The notes beneath the pieces are model-generated. The model was not told the DNA's origin. It searched no databases and saw only the letters and a program-made list of their open reading frames with translations. From Vicinamibacterales bacterium (lineage in GTDB: Bacteria > Acidobacteriota > Vicinamibacteria > Vicinamibacterales > UBA8438), in contig JAPYUM010000027.1 of the NCBI GenBank assembly GCA_029940535.1, positions 9,732 through 45,758 of the forward strand: 36,027 nt of DNA. Reading direction: 5' to 3'. The first letter of the stretch is position 1. Every line of letters starts with the position of its first letter. Position numbers and translations under genes: made by a program. Shown here in pieces: positions 8,207-15,917 of the stretch.

Positions 8207-9253
8207 CTAGCGCGGCTCGGCCGCGTCCTCTTCCGTGGTTCGGATTTCGCGGGTTTTCAGCGCCATGGCGACGAGCAGTTTTTCCATTTCCGCGTCATAA
8301 CTCGCCGCATCCGTCCCACCGCGAGTCGCGCGGAGCCCTTCGATCTGCTCCTGTAGCAGCAACCGCTCTTCATACAGGGCACGTATCGCGGGGTCATCCG
8401 GCAACCCGGCCAGCCCGGAACCGTCGCCGGTCGTAATGAACAAGCTGCGGGCCATGGCGCCGTCCGTGGTCAACGGGTCGGGCTCGCGTGTCCCCTCGCC
8501 ATCGCCGTTGTCATCGAGCAGGGCATGCTCTGTCTGGAGGCGTCCGTCCGACTCGTAGACACGGGCCACCTGCACCACCGCGTACTCAAACGCTTCGAGC
8601 ATCGAGACGCGTCCGTCCTTGTTCTGGTCGGAGTCCTCTTCGCCGTCCGCGAACGCAGCCACGAAATGGCCGCCGAACACGGTCTCGTTCCACTGACCGC
8701 TGCTGCGGGTAGCCGTCATCACGGTGCGTCCCTCACCCGACAGCGCTTCGATGAATCCACCGCTCGAGGTGGCCGCGTTGACGAACGTGACTCGCTGGGG
8801 GCTCAGCGTGCTGAGGAGGACCGCGTAGTCCCCGGCGGTCAAGTCGCGGCCGGGCAGATTAAAGCGCGACTCGCCGCTGTTGTGGCTCCCGTGTCCGATC
8901 AGCAGCACCAGCACATGGTCGTTCGGCTCGGCCCGCTCGGAGATGTCGGCAAACGCCTGTTCGACGTTCTCCTTGGTCGACCGCCCGTCGATTCGCTCGG
9001 GATCAAGCTCCACCTTTTCAGCCAGGTAGGCAACCTGTTCTGGCGGCACCTCGTAGCGCTCGATCGCGGCGTCAATGAGCGTGGTGGCCCACTCGTGGAA
9101 CTGCTCGGCGTACGCCGGCTCGCCGCTCAACCCGGTGAGCACGAGAATGTGGGTCTGTTGCGCCGCCACGGGCGCAGCGAGCCACGCTGTCGTCGTGACC
9201 GCGACCGCCACCACCCTCGCCCTCATGCGCGTCCGAGCCTGGAGTCGGATCAT
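8207..9253 (-). CDS. exported caspase-like fold protein lacking cysteine, with EF-hand loop
   Basis: The protein has 348 residues. The start is the ATG at 9253, which overlaps the upstream stop as ATGA; a longer frame would lie inside the upstream gene. A signal peptide ends around VAA|QQ (residues 31-32). The core resembles caspase/legumain (clan CD) proteins: beta strand HVLVLLIGHGSH with the conserved Gly-His-Gly (H121), then RVTFVNAATSSGGF at 154-167 where active members have an Ala-Cys dyad. Here the position is Ala-Ala-Thr, and the whole protein has no cysteine, so it cannot be a cysteine protease. A canonical EF-hand loop, DQNKDGRVSMLE, occupies 209-220, and a second partial one (DDNGDGEG) follows near 247. 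The C-terminal part is helical. It is probably a non-proteolytic binding domain of the vWA/MoxR cluster. Confidence 0.75.
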   Translation of the reverse strand: MIRLQARTRMRARVVAVAVTTTAWLAAPVAAQQTHILVLTGLSGEPAYAEQFHEWATTLIDAAIERYEVPPEQVAYLAEKVELDPERIDGRSTKENVEQAFADISERAEPNDHVLVLLIGHGSHNSGESRFNLPGRDLTAGDYAVLLSTLSPQRVTFVNAATSSGGFIEALSGEGRTVMTATRSSGQWNETVFGGHFVAAFADGEEDSDQNKDGRVSMLEAFEYAVVQVARVYESDGRLQTEHALLDDNGDGEGTREPDPLTTDGAMARSLFITTGDGSGLAGLPDDPAIRALYEERLLLQEQIEGLRATRGGTDAASYDAEMEKLLVAMALKTREIRTTEEDAAEPR

Positions 9254-11529
9254 GCGAGTCCTCGCGACCGGCGGTAACCCCACTCGCCGAGAACCAGTAA
9301 CAGAAACAGAAACAGGAAGACCGGCATGTCCCACAGGTCGCGCTCTTCGACCACGGTGACGCCACCCCCGACCGTCTGGATGTCGTCGACGAGGGAGTCG
9401 ACCGTGTCGGTGGTGTAGAACCGGCCGCCAGTCTCTTCGGCCACTCGTTCGAGCAACGGCGCCTGCATGGTGGAGTCGTAGAACTCTGAATCGCTCGGGG
9501 CCACGCGAATATACGCGGTGTCACTCCCCAGTAACTCGCCGTCGCTCGTAGCCTCCATCCGAACCTCGTACAGCCCTTCCTTCCTCGGCACGAAGCTGGA
9601 GACATACTCGCCGTCCCGGTCGGCGGTCCAGTCCATCGGGACTTCGATCAGCTCGTCATCCGGATCCGTGATCCAGGCCGAGACTTGACTGTTGTTGATT
9701 TCTTCGTAGTTGGCGTCGTCGACCTCGGCCCGCAGCGACAACGGTTCGTCGAGCTCGATTTGATCGGTGGGCAAGTCGGCGACCACCTGATCCGGCACCC
9801 CGTCAACCATCCACCGCAACAAGCGACGCCACAGCGTCTCGTGCGTCTGGTCATCAACCGCGATGTCGGCGTGCATCTGCCACATCCACGAATCTTGGAC
9901 GGGGAAGGAGAGGGCCTTGCCGGCTCCGTAGCGCTGAAAAGCGAGCACGACAAAGGATCCGTCGCCACTTTCCAGCAGCTTGGTCGCACCTGGCTTCACC
10001 TCCGTGATCCGATTGACCAGGGTAATCGGGGGCAATTCGAGCCACCGCGCGGCTGAAGCCTCCTCCGTCTCGGCGATCTGGGTGGCCGGATGCGTGGCGC
10101 CGGCGCGGGTCGGCCGCACATCGGTCTCGACGAAGAAACCGTCCTCACCGTCGCCGGCGGTCGGGTTCAGCAGCACCGGCAGCACATCGGCCACCGGCGT
10201 ACCGGCATACCCGCCCTCGGCGTACGACCGCTGGCCGCCGAGCATCAACAAGCTGCCACCCCGTTCGCTGACAAAGTCGGCAATCATCCGAAGCTGGTCG
10301 GGCGTGAAGAAATTCGCCTCGATGCTCCCCAGGATGATCGCGCGGTACTTGAACAGCTCTTCGCGTGTCCGGGGGAATCCGCCGATCAGATCCTCGGCGT
10401 CCTCGACGCCGATCCGCATGAACTTGTTTTCGGCCGTGCGCTGAAGCATGGCGACCTGGAGGTTCTCGTCGTCCTCCACCGCCCGCCCGATGAACTTGAG
10501 CTCCCAACGCGGCTCGCCCTCGAAGTAGAGGATCTTCTCGCGTGTATCCTCGACGACGACCAGGGCGTTCCGCTCGTTGTTCTGGGTGACCATTTCATCC
10601 GGGCGCGGCGACACCCGGAAACTGAACAGACGCGCACCCGCGTCCGCCGCGGTGAACCGTACCCGCACCGTGGCTGGCTCGCCGTCGGCCGGCAACGTCA
10701 CCGCCTGGTCGGCCACGATCCGGCCTTCGTCCTCCACCTGCACGCTGACGGTCTCGCCGGCATATCCGTTCTGCGTCAACAGGATGTCGACCACCAACGC
10801 GGCGCCCTTGAGCACCGATCGTGGCGTGTCCACTCGGCTCAACTGAATGTCGCGACTGTACTCTTCGCGGCCGAGTCCAACCGTGAACACTGGCACCCCC
10901 GCCGCTTCGAGCGGCACGAGCGCATCGGACAGCTCGACCCCGGCGTTGTCAGCGCCGTCGCTCACCACCACCATTCCAGACAGCGGCACCCCGGCCAATT
11001 CCTCGTGGGCGCGGGTCAACGCCTGCCCCAGATGGGTCCGCGTGCCGTCAAAGGCCAGATCGTCGACCGAGGTGATGCGATTGGTGGCGGACGAAAAGCT
11101 GAACAGCCGCAGCGCGAAGCGGTCCGCCAATGCGGTGAGCAGCGGGCTCTCTTCCCCACCGAACTGCTGCGTCACGAAGTCCGCGCGGGACTCACCGTCG
11201 CGGTCGGCGATGGCCATGCTGCGTGAGTCGTCGATCAAGACACCCAGGAAGTTCTGCTGGGCGACCACCTGCGACAGCACGAGCACCGGTCGGAAGAGAC
11301 AGAGCAGCAGGACGGCCAGAATGGTGAGACGCACCCCCGTCAGCACGACGCGATCGAACGGCCGCGTGTTCGCCCGCACCCGTTGATAGGTCTGGAACGT
11401 CACCACGCCGATGGCGACCACGACCACGGCCGCCACAAACGTGGCCGCCGTCGGCCGGAAGGCCAGGGCGCCCTCGTCGAAGACGATCGGACGGTACTTG
11501 AAGAAAAACTCGAACACCGATTCAAACAT
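9250..11529 (-). CDS. membrane-anchored vWA / glutamine amidotransferase-like protein
   Basis: The protein has 759 residues. It has two N-terminal TM segments (about 28-46 and 63-87) and a MIDAS vWA domain with D100-D-S-R-S104 and SDGADN further on. A CARDB- or Ig-like beta region comes next. Then follows a class I glutamine-amidotransferase-like domain, seen in KILYFEGEPRWELKF, ILGSIEANFF and SLLMLGGQRSYAEGGY. A final TM near 735-752 (FLFLFLLLVLG) ends in a basic tail. This architecture is common in MoxR/DUF58 clusters of Acidobacteria and Planctomycetes. The amidotransferase-like part shows no catalytic Cys in the expected place, so it is probably structural. The stop codon overlaps the start of the caspase-like gene, indicating coupled translation. 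Confidence 0.87.
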   Translation of the reverse strand: MFESVFEFFFKYRPIVFDEGALAFRPTAATFVAAVVVVAIGVVTFQTYQRVRANTRPFDRVVLTGVRLTILAVLLLCLFRPVLVLSQVVAQQNFLGVLIDDSRSMAIADRDGESRADFVTQQFGGEESPLLTALADRFALRLFSFSSATNRITSVDDLAFDGTRTHLGQALTRAHEELAGVPLSGMVVVSDGADNAGVELSDALVPLEAAGVPVFTVGLGREEYSRDIQLSRVDTPRSVLKGAALVVDILLTQNGYAGETVSVQVEDEGRIVADQAVTLPADGEPATVRVRFTAADAGARLFSFRVSPRPDEMVTQNNERNALVVVEDTREKILYFEGEPRWELKFIGRAVEDDENLQVAMLQRTAENKFMRIGVEDAEDLIGGFPRTREELFKYRAIILGSIEANFFTPDQLRMIADFVSERGGSLLMLGGQRSYAEGGYAGTPVADVLPVLLNPTAGDGEDGFFVETDVRPTRAGATHPATQIAETEEASAARWLELPPITLVNRITEVKPGATKLLESGDGSFVVLAFQRYGAGKALSFPVQDSWMWQMHADIAVDDQTHETLWRRLLRWMVDGVPDQVVADLPTDQIELDEPLSLRAEVDDANYEEINNSQVSAWITDPDDELIEVPMDWTADRDGEYVSSFVPRKEGLYEVRMEATSDGELLGSDTAYIRVAPSDSEFYDSTMQAPLLERVAEETGGRFYTTDTVDSLVDDIQTVGGGVTVVEERDLWDMPVFLFLFLLLVLGEWGYRRSRGLA

Positions 11530-11613
11530 TGCTACAGACGCGACCGGGCCGGCGGCGTAGAGAGTGAATGAGTCAATCGACCCGCTCGCCGCGCCTCGGC
11601 CCGTCTCCTCTTC

Positions 11614-12462
11614 TTAATGACTCATCGCGTAGACGATGATGTTTACGGTTATTTCTATCGCGTACGTCGAGTACCTCAATGGATAGTATGGGCTTTCGGC
11701 CCACTCCCATGCATCGCCGATGTCCGTATTCCAGTTGATGACCACCATCAACCGGCCGGTTTCGTCGAAAATTCCCTTCACCTGCGCTTCGTAGCCGTCA
11801 CGCTCCCAGGTCGGTCCCCCCTGCGCGTTGCCGATGGACGGAACCTGAACGATCTCCTCAATGTTATAGACGGTGTTGAATATCGGATGGTTGAGGGATA
11901 AATCCACGATTGGGTATTCAGGCAACACTCGCTTGATCTCGGCCTCGAAATTCTGCCACTCGTAGGTGCCCCAGAAATCGTCGATCATCAAGAACCCGCC
12001 GGCCAGCAGATACTCGCGGAGCCCTTTGACTTCCGCCTCGGTCATGTACATGTTCCCGACCTCCAGCGCGTAGAGGAACGGAAATCGGCGCACGGCCGGA
12101 TCGTCGAGTTGGATGGCGTTCTCCATCTCGTAGGCATCCATGTCGATCAGACGGTCGAGGATGGTCAAGAACTGGCGATCGGCTTTGGGGAAATCTGTGG
12201 CCCAGGCGCCCCAGCGCCGACCACCACCGTTGTAGATAGCGCGGGTGAAGAAGAACTCCCGCGCATTGGCGCTTGGATTCTTGAGCGTCGGACGAATGTC
12301 TTCGCGCCGAAAAGTGGGTCGGCGTTGGGCGGCCACCGGGCCGGCGGCTCGGGAGCCCAGAACCGGGAGCTCCGTGGGTTCCGTCGGCCACGCCGCGCCC
12401 CCTCCGGCACCCATGAGTGCCGTCGCGATCACGCCCGCGCGGACGAAGAACCGTGGCCGCAA
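11614..12462 (-). CDS. DUF4159 domain exported protein (copy 1)
   Basis: The protein has 282 residues and starts at a TTG at 12462 with a GGGAG ribosome site eight bases upstream. The N-terminus is basic then hydrophobic and probably serves as a signal sequence or membrane anchor, followed by a linker. The DUF4159 domain covers most of the rest: TRAIYNGGGRRWGAWATDFP, then GGFLMIDDFWG, and the ending NIIVYAMSH. It is probably the first gene of the vWA/MoxR cluster: 84 nt separate it from the large vWA gene, and 206 nt lie between it and the cytochrome gene upstream. No promoter stands out in that gap. Confidence 0.87.
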   Translation of the reverse strand: MRPRFFVRAGVIATALMGAGGGAAWPTEPTELPVLGSRAAGPVAAQRRPTFRREDIRPTLKNPSANAREFFFTRAIYNGGGRRWGAWATDFPKADRQFLTILDRLIDMDAYEMENAIQLDDPAVRRFPFLYALEVGNMYMTEAEVKGLREYLLAGGFLMIDDFWGTYEWQNFEAEIKRVLPEYPIVDLSLNHPIFNTVYNIEEIVQVPSIGNAQGGPTWERDGYEAQVKGIFDETGRLMVVINWNTDIGDAWEWAESPYYPLRYSTYAIEITVNIIVYAMSH

Positions 12463-12668
12463 GCAACCGCTCCCAGGACAAGGCCCGTCTGAAAAACCGG
12501 AAGGACACTCCGGTGCATTCGAAGGCCGCTGTATTCCGACTGCCGATGTTGCGCCGTGCTAGCAAAACTTCCCGGTTTTACGGGCCGGCCCGCCCGACGC
12601 AGTCAAGACGGTCCCGGCAGCATAGCACAGGGCCGAGCCCTCGACGGCCGACCGATAGAGCCGGCCGA

Positions 12669-13052
12669 CTACCGTGGATCCGGGGCCGCCCCATCCCCCT
12701 CCTCGCACCGGGAATCGGCTCGAATGACCGTGACCAGGCGCCAAATGTCGTCGTCGGGCAGAATGCCCCCGAAACCTTGCATTCGAGTGTCCGGAACCCC
12801 CTCGCGGATCACGCCGAACAGATCCGTGTCGGTGTCGCCGTGCCACCACTCGCAATCGAGCAGATCCGGGGCATCGGTCGCCTCACCCTCGGTGGTGGCG
12901 TGACAGTAGCCGCCACACACCGCCCCCATCAAAGCGCGGCCTTCCTCGACCGCAGCGACGTCGCCAGTGAACGGATTCTCAGACGCCTGGCCCGCCCCTG
13001 TCAGCGCCACGGCCGCCAGAAGGAGCGGGACCAATAGGCCGAAACGGTTCAC
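12669..13052 (-). CDS. small periplasmic cytochrome c with CX3CH motif, partner of PQQ dehydrogenase
   Basis: The protein has 127 residues. The GTG at 13052 overlaps the dehydrogenase stop codon as GTGA, so the two are translationally coupled. A signal peptide covers about residues 1-23. The haem-binding site reads C46-G-G-Y-C50-H51, three residues between the cysteines instead of two. Two further cysteines, C67 (LLDCEWW) and C116 (DSRCEEG), give four in the mature protein. The C-terminal half, GVPDTRMQGFGGILPDDDIW, is typical of class I cytochromes; M91 is the likely sixth haem-iron ligand. It probably accepts electrons from the PQQ enzyme and passes them to the respiratory chain. Four-cysteine cytochromes next to PQQ dehydrogenases are known; I cannot confirm the exact subfamily. 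Confidence 0.85.
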   Translation of the reverse strand: MNRFGLLVPLLLAAVALTGAGQASENPFTGDVAAVEEGRALMGAVCGGYCHATTEGEATDAPDLLDCEWWHGDTDTDLFGVIREGVPDTRMQGFGGILPDDDIWRLVTVIRADSRCEEGDGAAPDPR

Positions 13053-14791
13053 GATCCCTCCAACGCAAACACCAGCAGCGAGCTTCCGAGCGGCATCGAC
13101 GCCGGACTTCCGCTGACCTGCTGGACCACACCACCGCCGCCCGATCCCACCGCGAGATAGACGACGCCGTCGAGCTCGTAGGCCACGGGATGACTGCGGA
13201 TGCCGGACCCCGTTTGGACCCGCCACACCTCGTCACCCGTGCGCGCGTCGAACCCCAAGATGTCGCCCCCGGCGTTGCCGGTGACCACCAGCCCCCCGGC
13301 GGTGCTCAACACGCCGGCCATCATGGGATAGGGATCCCGATACTTCCACCGGGTCTCGCCAGTGGCCAGATCGATCGCGCTGAGGTGCCCGTAGGCGGAC
13401 CCATCACCCTGATCCACCGGAGCCGGTGAGCCGCCGAAATAGGGGATACCGGGCAGGAGGACCGCCCGGGCCTTGCGGAACATCATGCAACTCTCAATCA
13501 CCGGCACGAACGCCAGGCCCAGGTCAGGATTGACGGCCCCGGAGTAGGCGGCGTTGTTCCCTCCGGCCAACCCGGGACACACGCGCACTTCTGGATTCTC
13601 AGCCGGCATCATCGCCGGGTCGACAGTCGCGTGTCCGTCAGCACCGACGGTCCCCCAGTTGACCTGGTCGGCGTATTGAGTCGCCCGCAAGAACCGCCCG
13701 TCCCGGCGGTCCAGCAGATACAGGTACCCGTTGCGGTTGGCCTGGGCGAGGGCCGGGACTGTCTGGCCGTCGATGGAGACGTCTACGAGCCAGATCTCGG
13801 AATTGCCGTCGTAGTCCCACACATCGTGCGGCGTGAACTGGAAGTGCCACTTGCGCTCGCCGGTCGACGGATCGACCGCAAGCACCGAGTCGCTATACAA
13901 GTTGTCGCCCAACCGGTCGTCACCATTCCAGTCCGGGCTGGGATTGCCGGTGGTCCAGAACAAGGTGTCGGTCTCGGCATCGTAGCTGCCGGTCGACCAG
14001 GTGGCGCCGCCTCCGTGCAGATAAGACTCGCCGGCCCAGCTCTCGATACCCGGCTCACCGGCCGCCGGAATCGTGTAATGCCGCCAGCGGCGTTCGCCCG
14101 TCGCGACGTCGTACCCGTCGAAGTAGCCTCGGACACCATACTCGCCGCCACCGACACCGATGACCGCGACGTCACCGATCACCAGTGGTGCGGACGTGGC
14201 GCTGAACCCCGCCGCATGGTCGTCGATTGTCGTTTCCCAGGCGATGGTGCCGGTGCGACGGTCAAATGCCACCAGCTTGGCGTCGAGGGTGGCCATGATG
14301 ACCACGTCGCCGGCAATCGCCACGCCCCGGTTGGCCGGTCCACAACACAACCGCAGGTCGTCGGGTAGCGGGTGGTCGTAGCGCCAGTGAAGCGCCCCGG
14401 TCTTGGCGTCCAGAGCCAGCAGTCGATTGCGGGCCGATGTCAAATAGAGGATGCCGTCGTAGATGACCGGCGACGCCTCGAGCTGGCCCGGCACCCCCGT
14501 CTGCGCCATCCACGCCAGCTTCAGATTCCCGACCGACTGCGGGGTCAACTGCTCGATCGGACTATGGCGCCAACCTTGGTAGTTGCCGCCGTAGTGCAGC
14601 CATTCGGCCGAGTTGGCGGGCGCCGCTTTCAGCGCCTCGTCATCGACCGGGCCGTCGCCGCGCCCGACGTCCGTATCGGTCGTCCAGTGGTTGCGGTTGG
14701 GTCGTTGGGCGTTGGCGGGCGCGACCGACGCCACCGTCAGCGCCACCGCAAGTGCCAACACGACCGGAGCAAACCTCGCTCGTCTCGTCAT
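13049..14791 (-). CDS. PQQ-dependent alcohol dehydrogenase, predicted lanthanide type
   Basis: The protein has 580 residues with a signal peptide ending APANA|Q (28/29). Repeated beta-propeller blades are visible (LALDAKTGALHW, VAFDRRTGTIAW, LAVDPSTGERKW). The vicinal disulfide C149-C150 (RLCCGPANRG) typical of quinoprotein alcohol dehydrogenases is present. Metal/PQQ residues by family alignment are E217, N283 (TTGNPSP) and D326, with W265 as the likely stacking tryptophan. D326-Y-D328 lies in PHDVWDYDG. The second Asp of this motif marks lanthanide-dependent XoxF/PedH-type enzymes, while calcium enzymes carry Ala or Ser there. The product oxidises alcohols in the periplasm and passes electrons to the coupled cytochrome. 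The true substrate cannot be read from the sequence. No PQQ synthesis genes lie in the window. Confidence 0.9.
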   Translation of the reverse strand: MTRRARFAPVVLALAVALTVASVAPANAQRPNRNHWTTDTDVGRGDGPVDDEALKAAPANSAEWLHYGGNYQGWRHSPIEQLTPQSVGNLKLAWMAQTGVPGQLEASPVIYDGILYLTSARNRLLALDAKTGALHWRYDHPLPDDLRLCCGPANRGVAIAGDVVIMATLDAKLVAFDRRTGTIAWETTIDDHAAGFSATSAPLVIGDVAVIGVGGGEYGVRGYFDGYDVATGERRWRHYTIPAAGEPGIESWAGESYLHGGGATWSTGSYDAETDTLFWTTGNPSPDWNGDDRLGDNLYSDSVLAVDPSTGERKWHFQFTPHDVWDYDGNSEIWLVDVSIDGQTVPALAQANRNGYLYLLDRRDGRFLRATQYADQVNWGTVGADGHATVDPAMMPAENPEVRVCPGLAGGNNAAYSGAVNPDLGLAFVPVIESCMMFRKARAVLLPGIPYFGGSPAPVDQGDGSAYGHLSAIDLATGETRWKYRDPYPMMAGVLSTAGGLVVTGNAGGDILGFDARTGDEVWRVQTGSGIRSHPVAYELDGVVYLAVGSGGGGVVQQVSGSPASMPLGSSLLVFALEGS

Positions 14792-14880
14792 GCCTCCGAT
14801 CTTACTGCAGGGTCCGAAGGCGCTCGGTTACGTCGGGCGAGGAACAGCGGAGCCTGGGGGATGTTGCGGCCGGAGTCGGG

Positions 14881-15846
14881 TTACTCGACAAACCGGACTT
14901 CGAACATCTTTGGCCACCACTTGCCGGTGATGTAGAACGTCTCGGCGTCGGGGTCGTACGCAATGCCGTTGAGCACCTCGGATCCCATGAGATCGTCACC
15001 TTTCAGCAGCCCCGCGGCGTCGATGTAGTCGGTGACAAACCCCGTGTCTGGATCGATACGGACGAGGAAGTCATCTTCCCAGACGTTGGCGTACACCGCG
15101 CCGTCGACACACTCCAGCTCATTCAACTTGTAGAGCGGCTCGCCGCGCAGTTGTACCCGTTGTTCGCCGATCGGCTCGAATGTGACTGGATCGCGGAACG
15201 TCAACCGGTCGGTCCCGTCGCTCATCACCAGACGGTTCCCGTCCAGGCAGAGGCCCCACCCTTCACCCTGATACCGAAACGTCTCCAAGGCCTCGAACGA
15301 ATCACGGTCGTAGGTAAACGCGCGTTCCGCGCGCCAGGTCAGCATGATCAGGCGCTCGTCGACCAGGGCCAGCCCTTCGCCAAAATACTGCGGGGCAATG
15401 TCGATGCGTTGGCGCACCTCGCCCGTCTGGGGATCGAGTCGTCTCAGCGTGGAGTCGCCTACACGCCCGGTGCTCTCGAAGAGCTGGTCCTTCCACCACA
15501 GGAGACCTTGCGTATAGGCGTCACGCTCGTGCGAGAACTCGCGGAGAACATCGACTCGAAGCGTTCGCACCTCCGGCGCCGCAGACGCCGGGGCGGGGGA
15601 TGTCGATGAGGCAACCGCTGCGGTGATCGCAGAAGGCAGTGCGGCCGGCGCGGCTTCCGAGAAACGACCGGAACGGGACGTCCACAGCCCGACCAGAGCC
15701 AGGGTGGTCACCGCCACCGCCACGATCCACCCGCGAGACGCACCCAGACCGCCCGGCCTCGGCGACGTCGATCGCGTTTTCGAGCGCGTCGCGCGTCGGG
15801 TCGGGGCCGGGGGCCGAGTCTGTTTCGTTCGTTGTCTTCGACCCAC
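14881..15846 (-). CDS. membrane-anchored glutaminyl-peptide cyclotransferase (plant/bacterial type)
   Basis: The protein has 321 residues from a GTG start at 15846. A basic 38-residue tail precedes one TM segment (about 39-56), then a Pro/Ala linker, then a beta-propeller domain from about residue 95. Family signatures are visible: DAYTQGLLWW, STGRVGDSTLRRLDPQTG, GEGWGLC, LNELE and VLNGIAYDP. The enzyme converts N-terminal glutamine of exported proteins to pyroglutamate. The orientation (basic N-terminus inside) puts the catalytic domain in the periplasm. It lies 89 nt upstream of the PQQ dehydrogenase gene, whose mature protein is predicted to start with Gln. Confidence 0.9.
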   Translation of the reverse strand: MGRRQRTKQTRPPAPTRRATRSKTRSTSPRPGGLGASRGWIVAVAVTTLALVGLWTSRSGRFSEAAPAALPSAITAAVASSTSPAPASAAPEVRTLRVDVLREFSHERDAYTQGLLWWKDQLFESTGRVGDSTLRRLDPQTGEVRQRIDIAPQYFGEGLALVDERLIMLTWRAERAFTYDRDSFEALETFRYQGEGWGLCLDGNRLVMSDGTDRLTFRDPVTFEPIGEQRVQLRGEPLYKLNELECVDGAVYANVWEDDFLVRIDPDTGFVTDYIDAAGLLKGDDLMGSEVLNGIAYDPDAETFYITGKWWPKMFEVRFVE

Positions 15847-15917
15847 GGTGTGTCCTGGCTGTCGGGCGCGCTAGGTGTCTGGTCCTGCGAATTATACGCT
15901 TCGCGCGGCCTCGAACA

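Noticed and set aside
10090-11226. 378-codon open frame on the plus strand
   Set aside because: It is antisense to the large vWA gene and shows no known motif or signal.
12463-12668. Possible small gene between the cytochrome and DUF4159 genes
   Set aside because: The open frames here have no credible start, ribosome site or composition. Only spacer sequence is visible.
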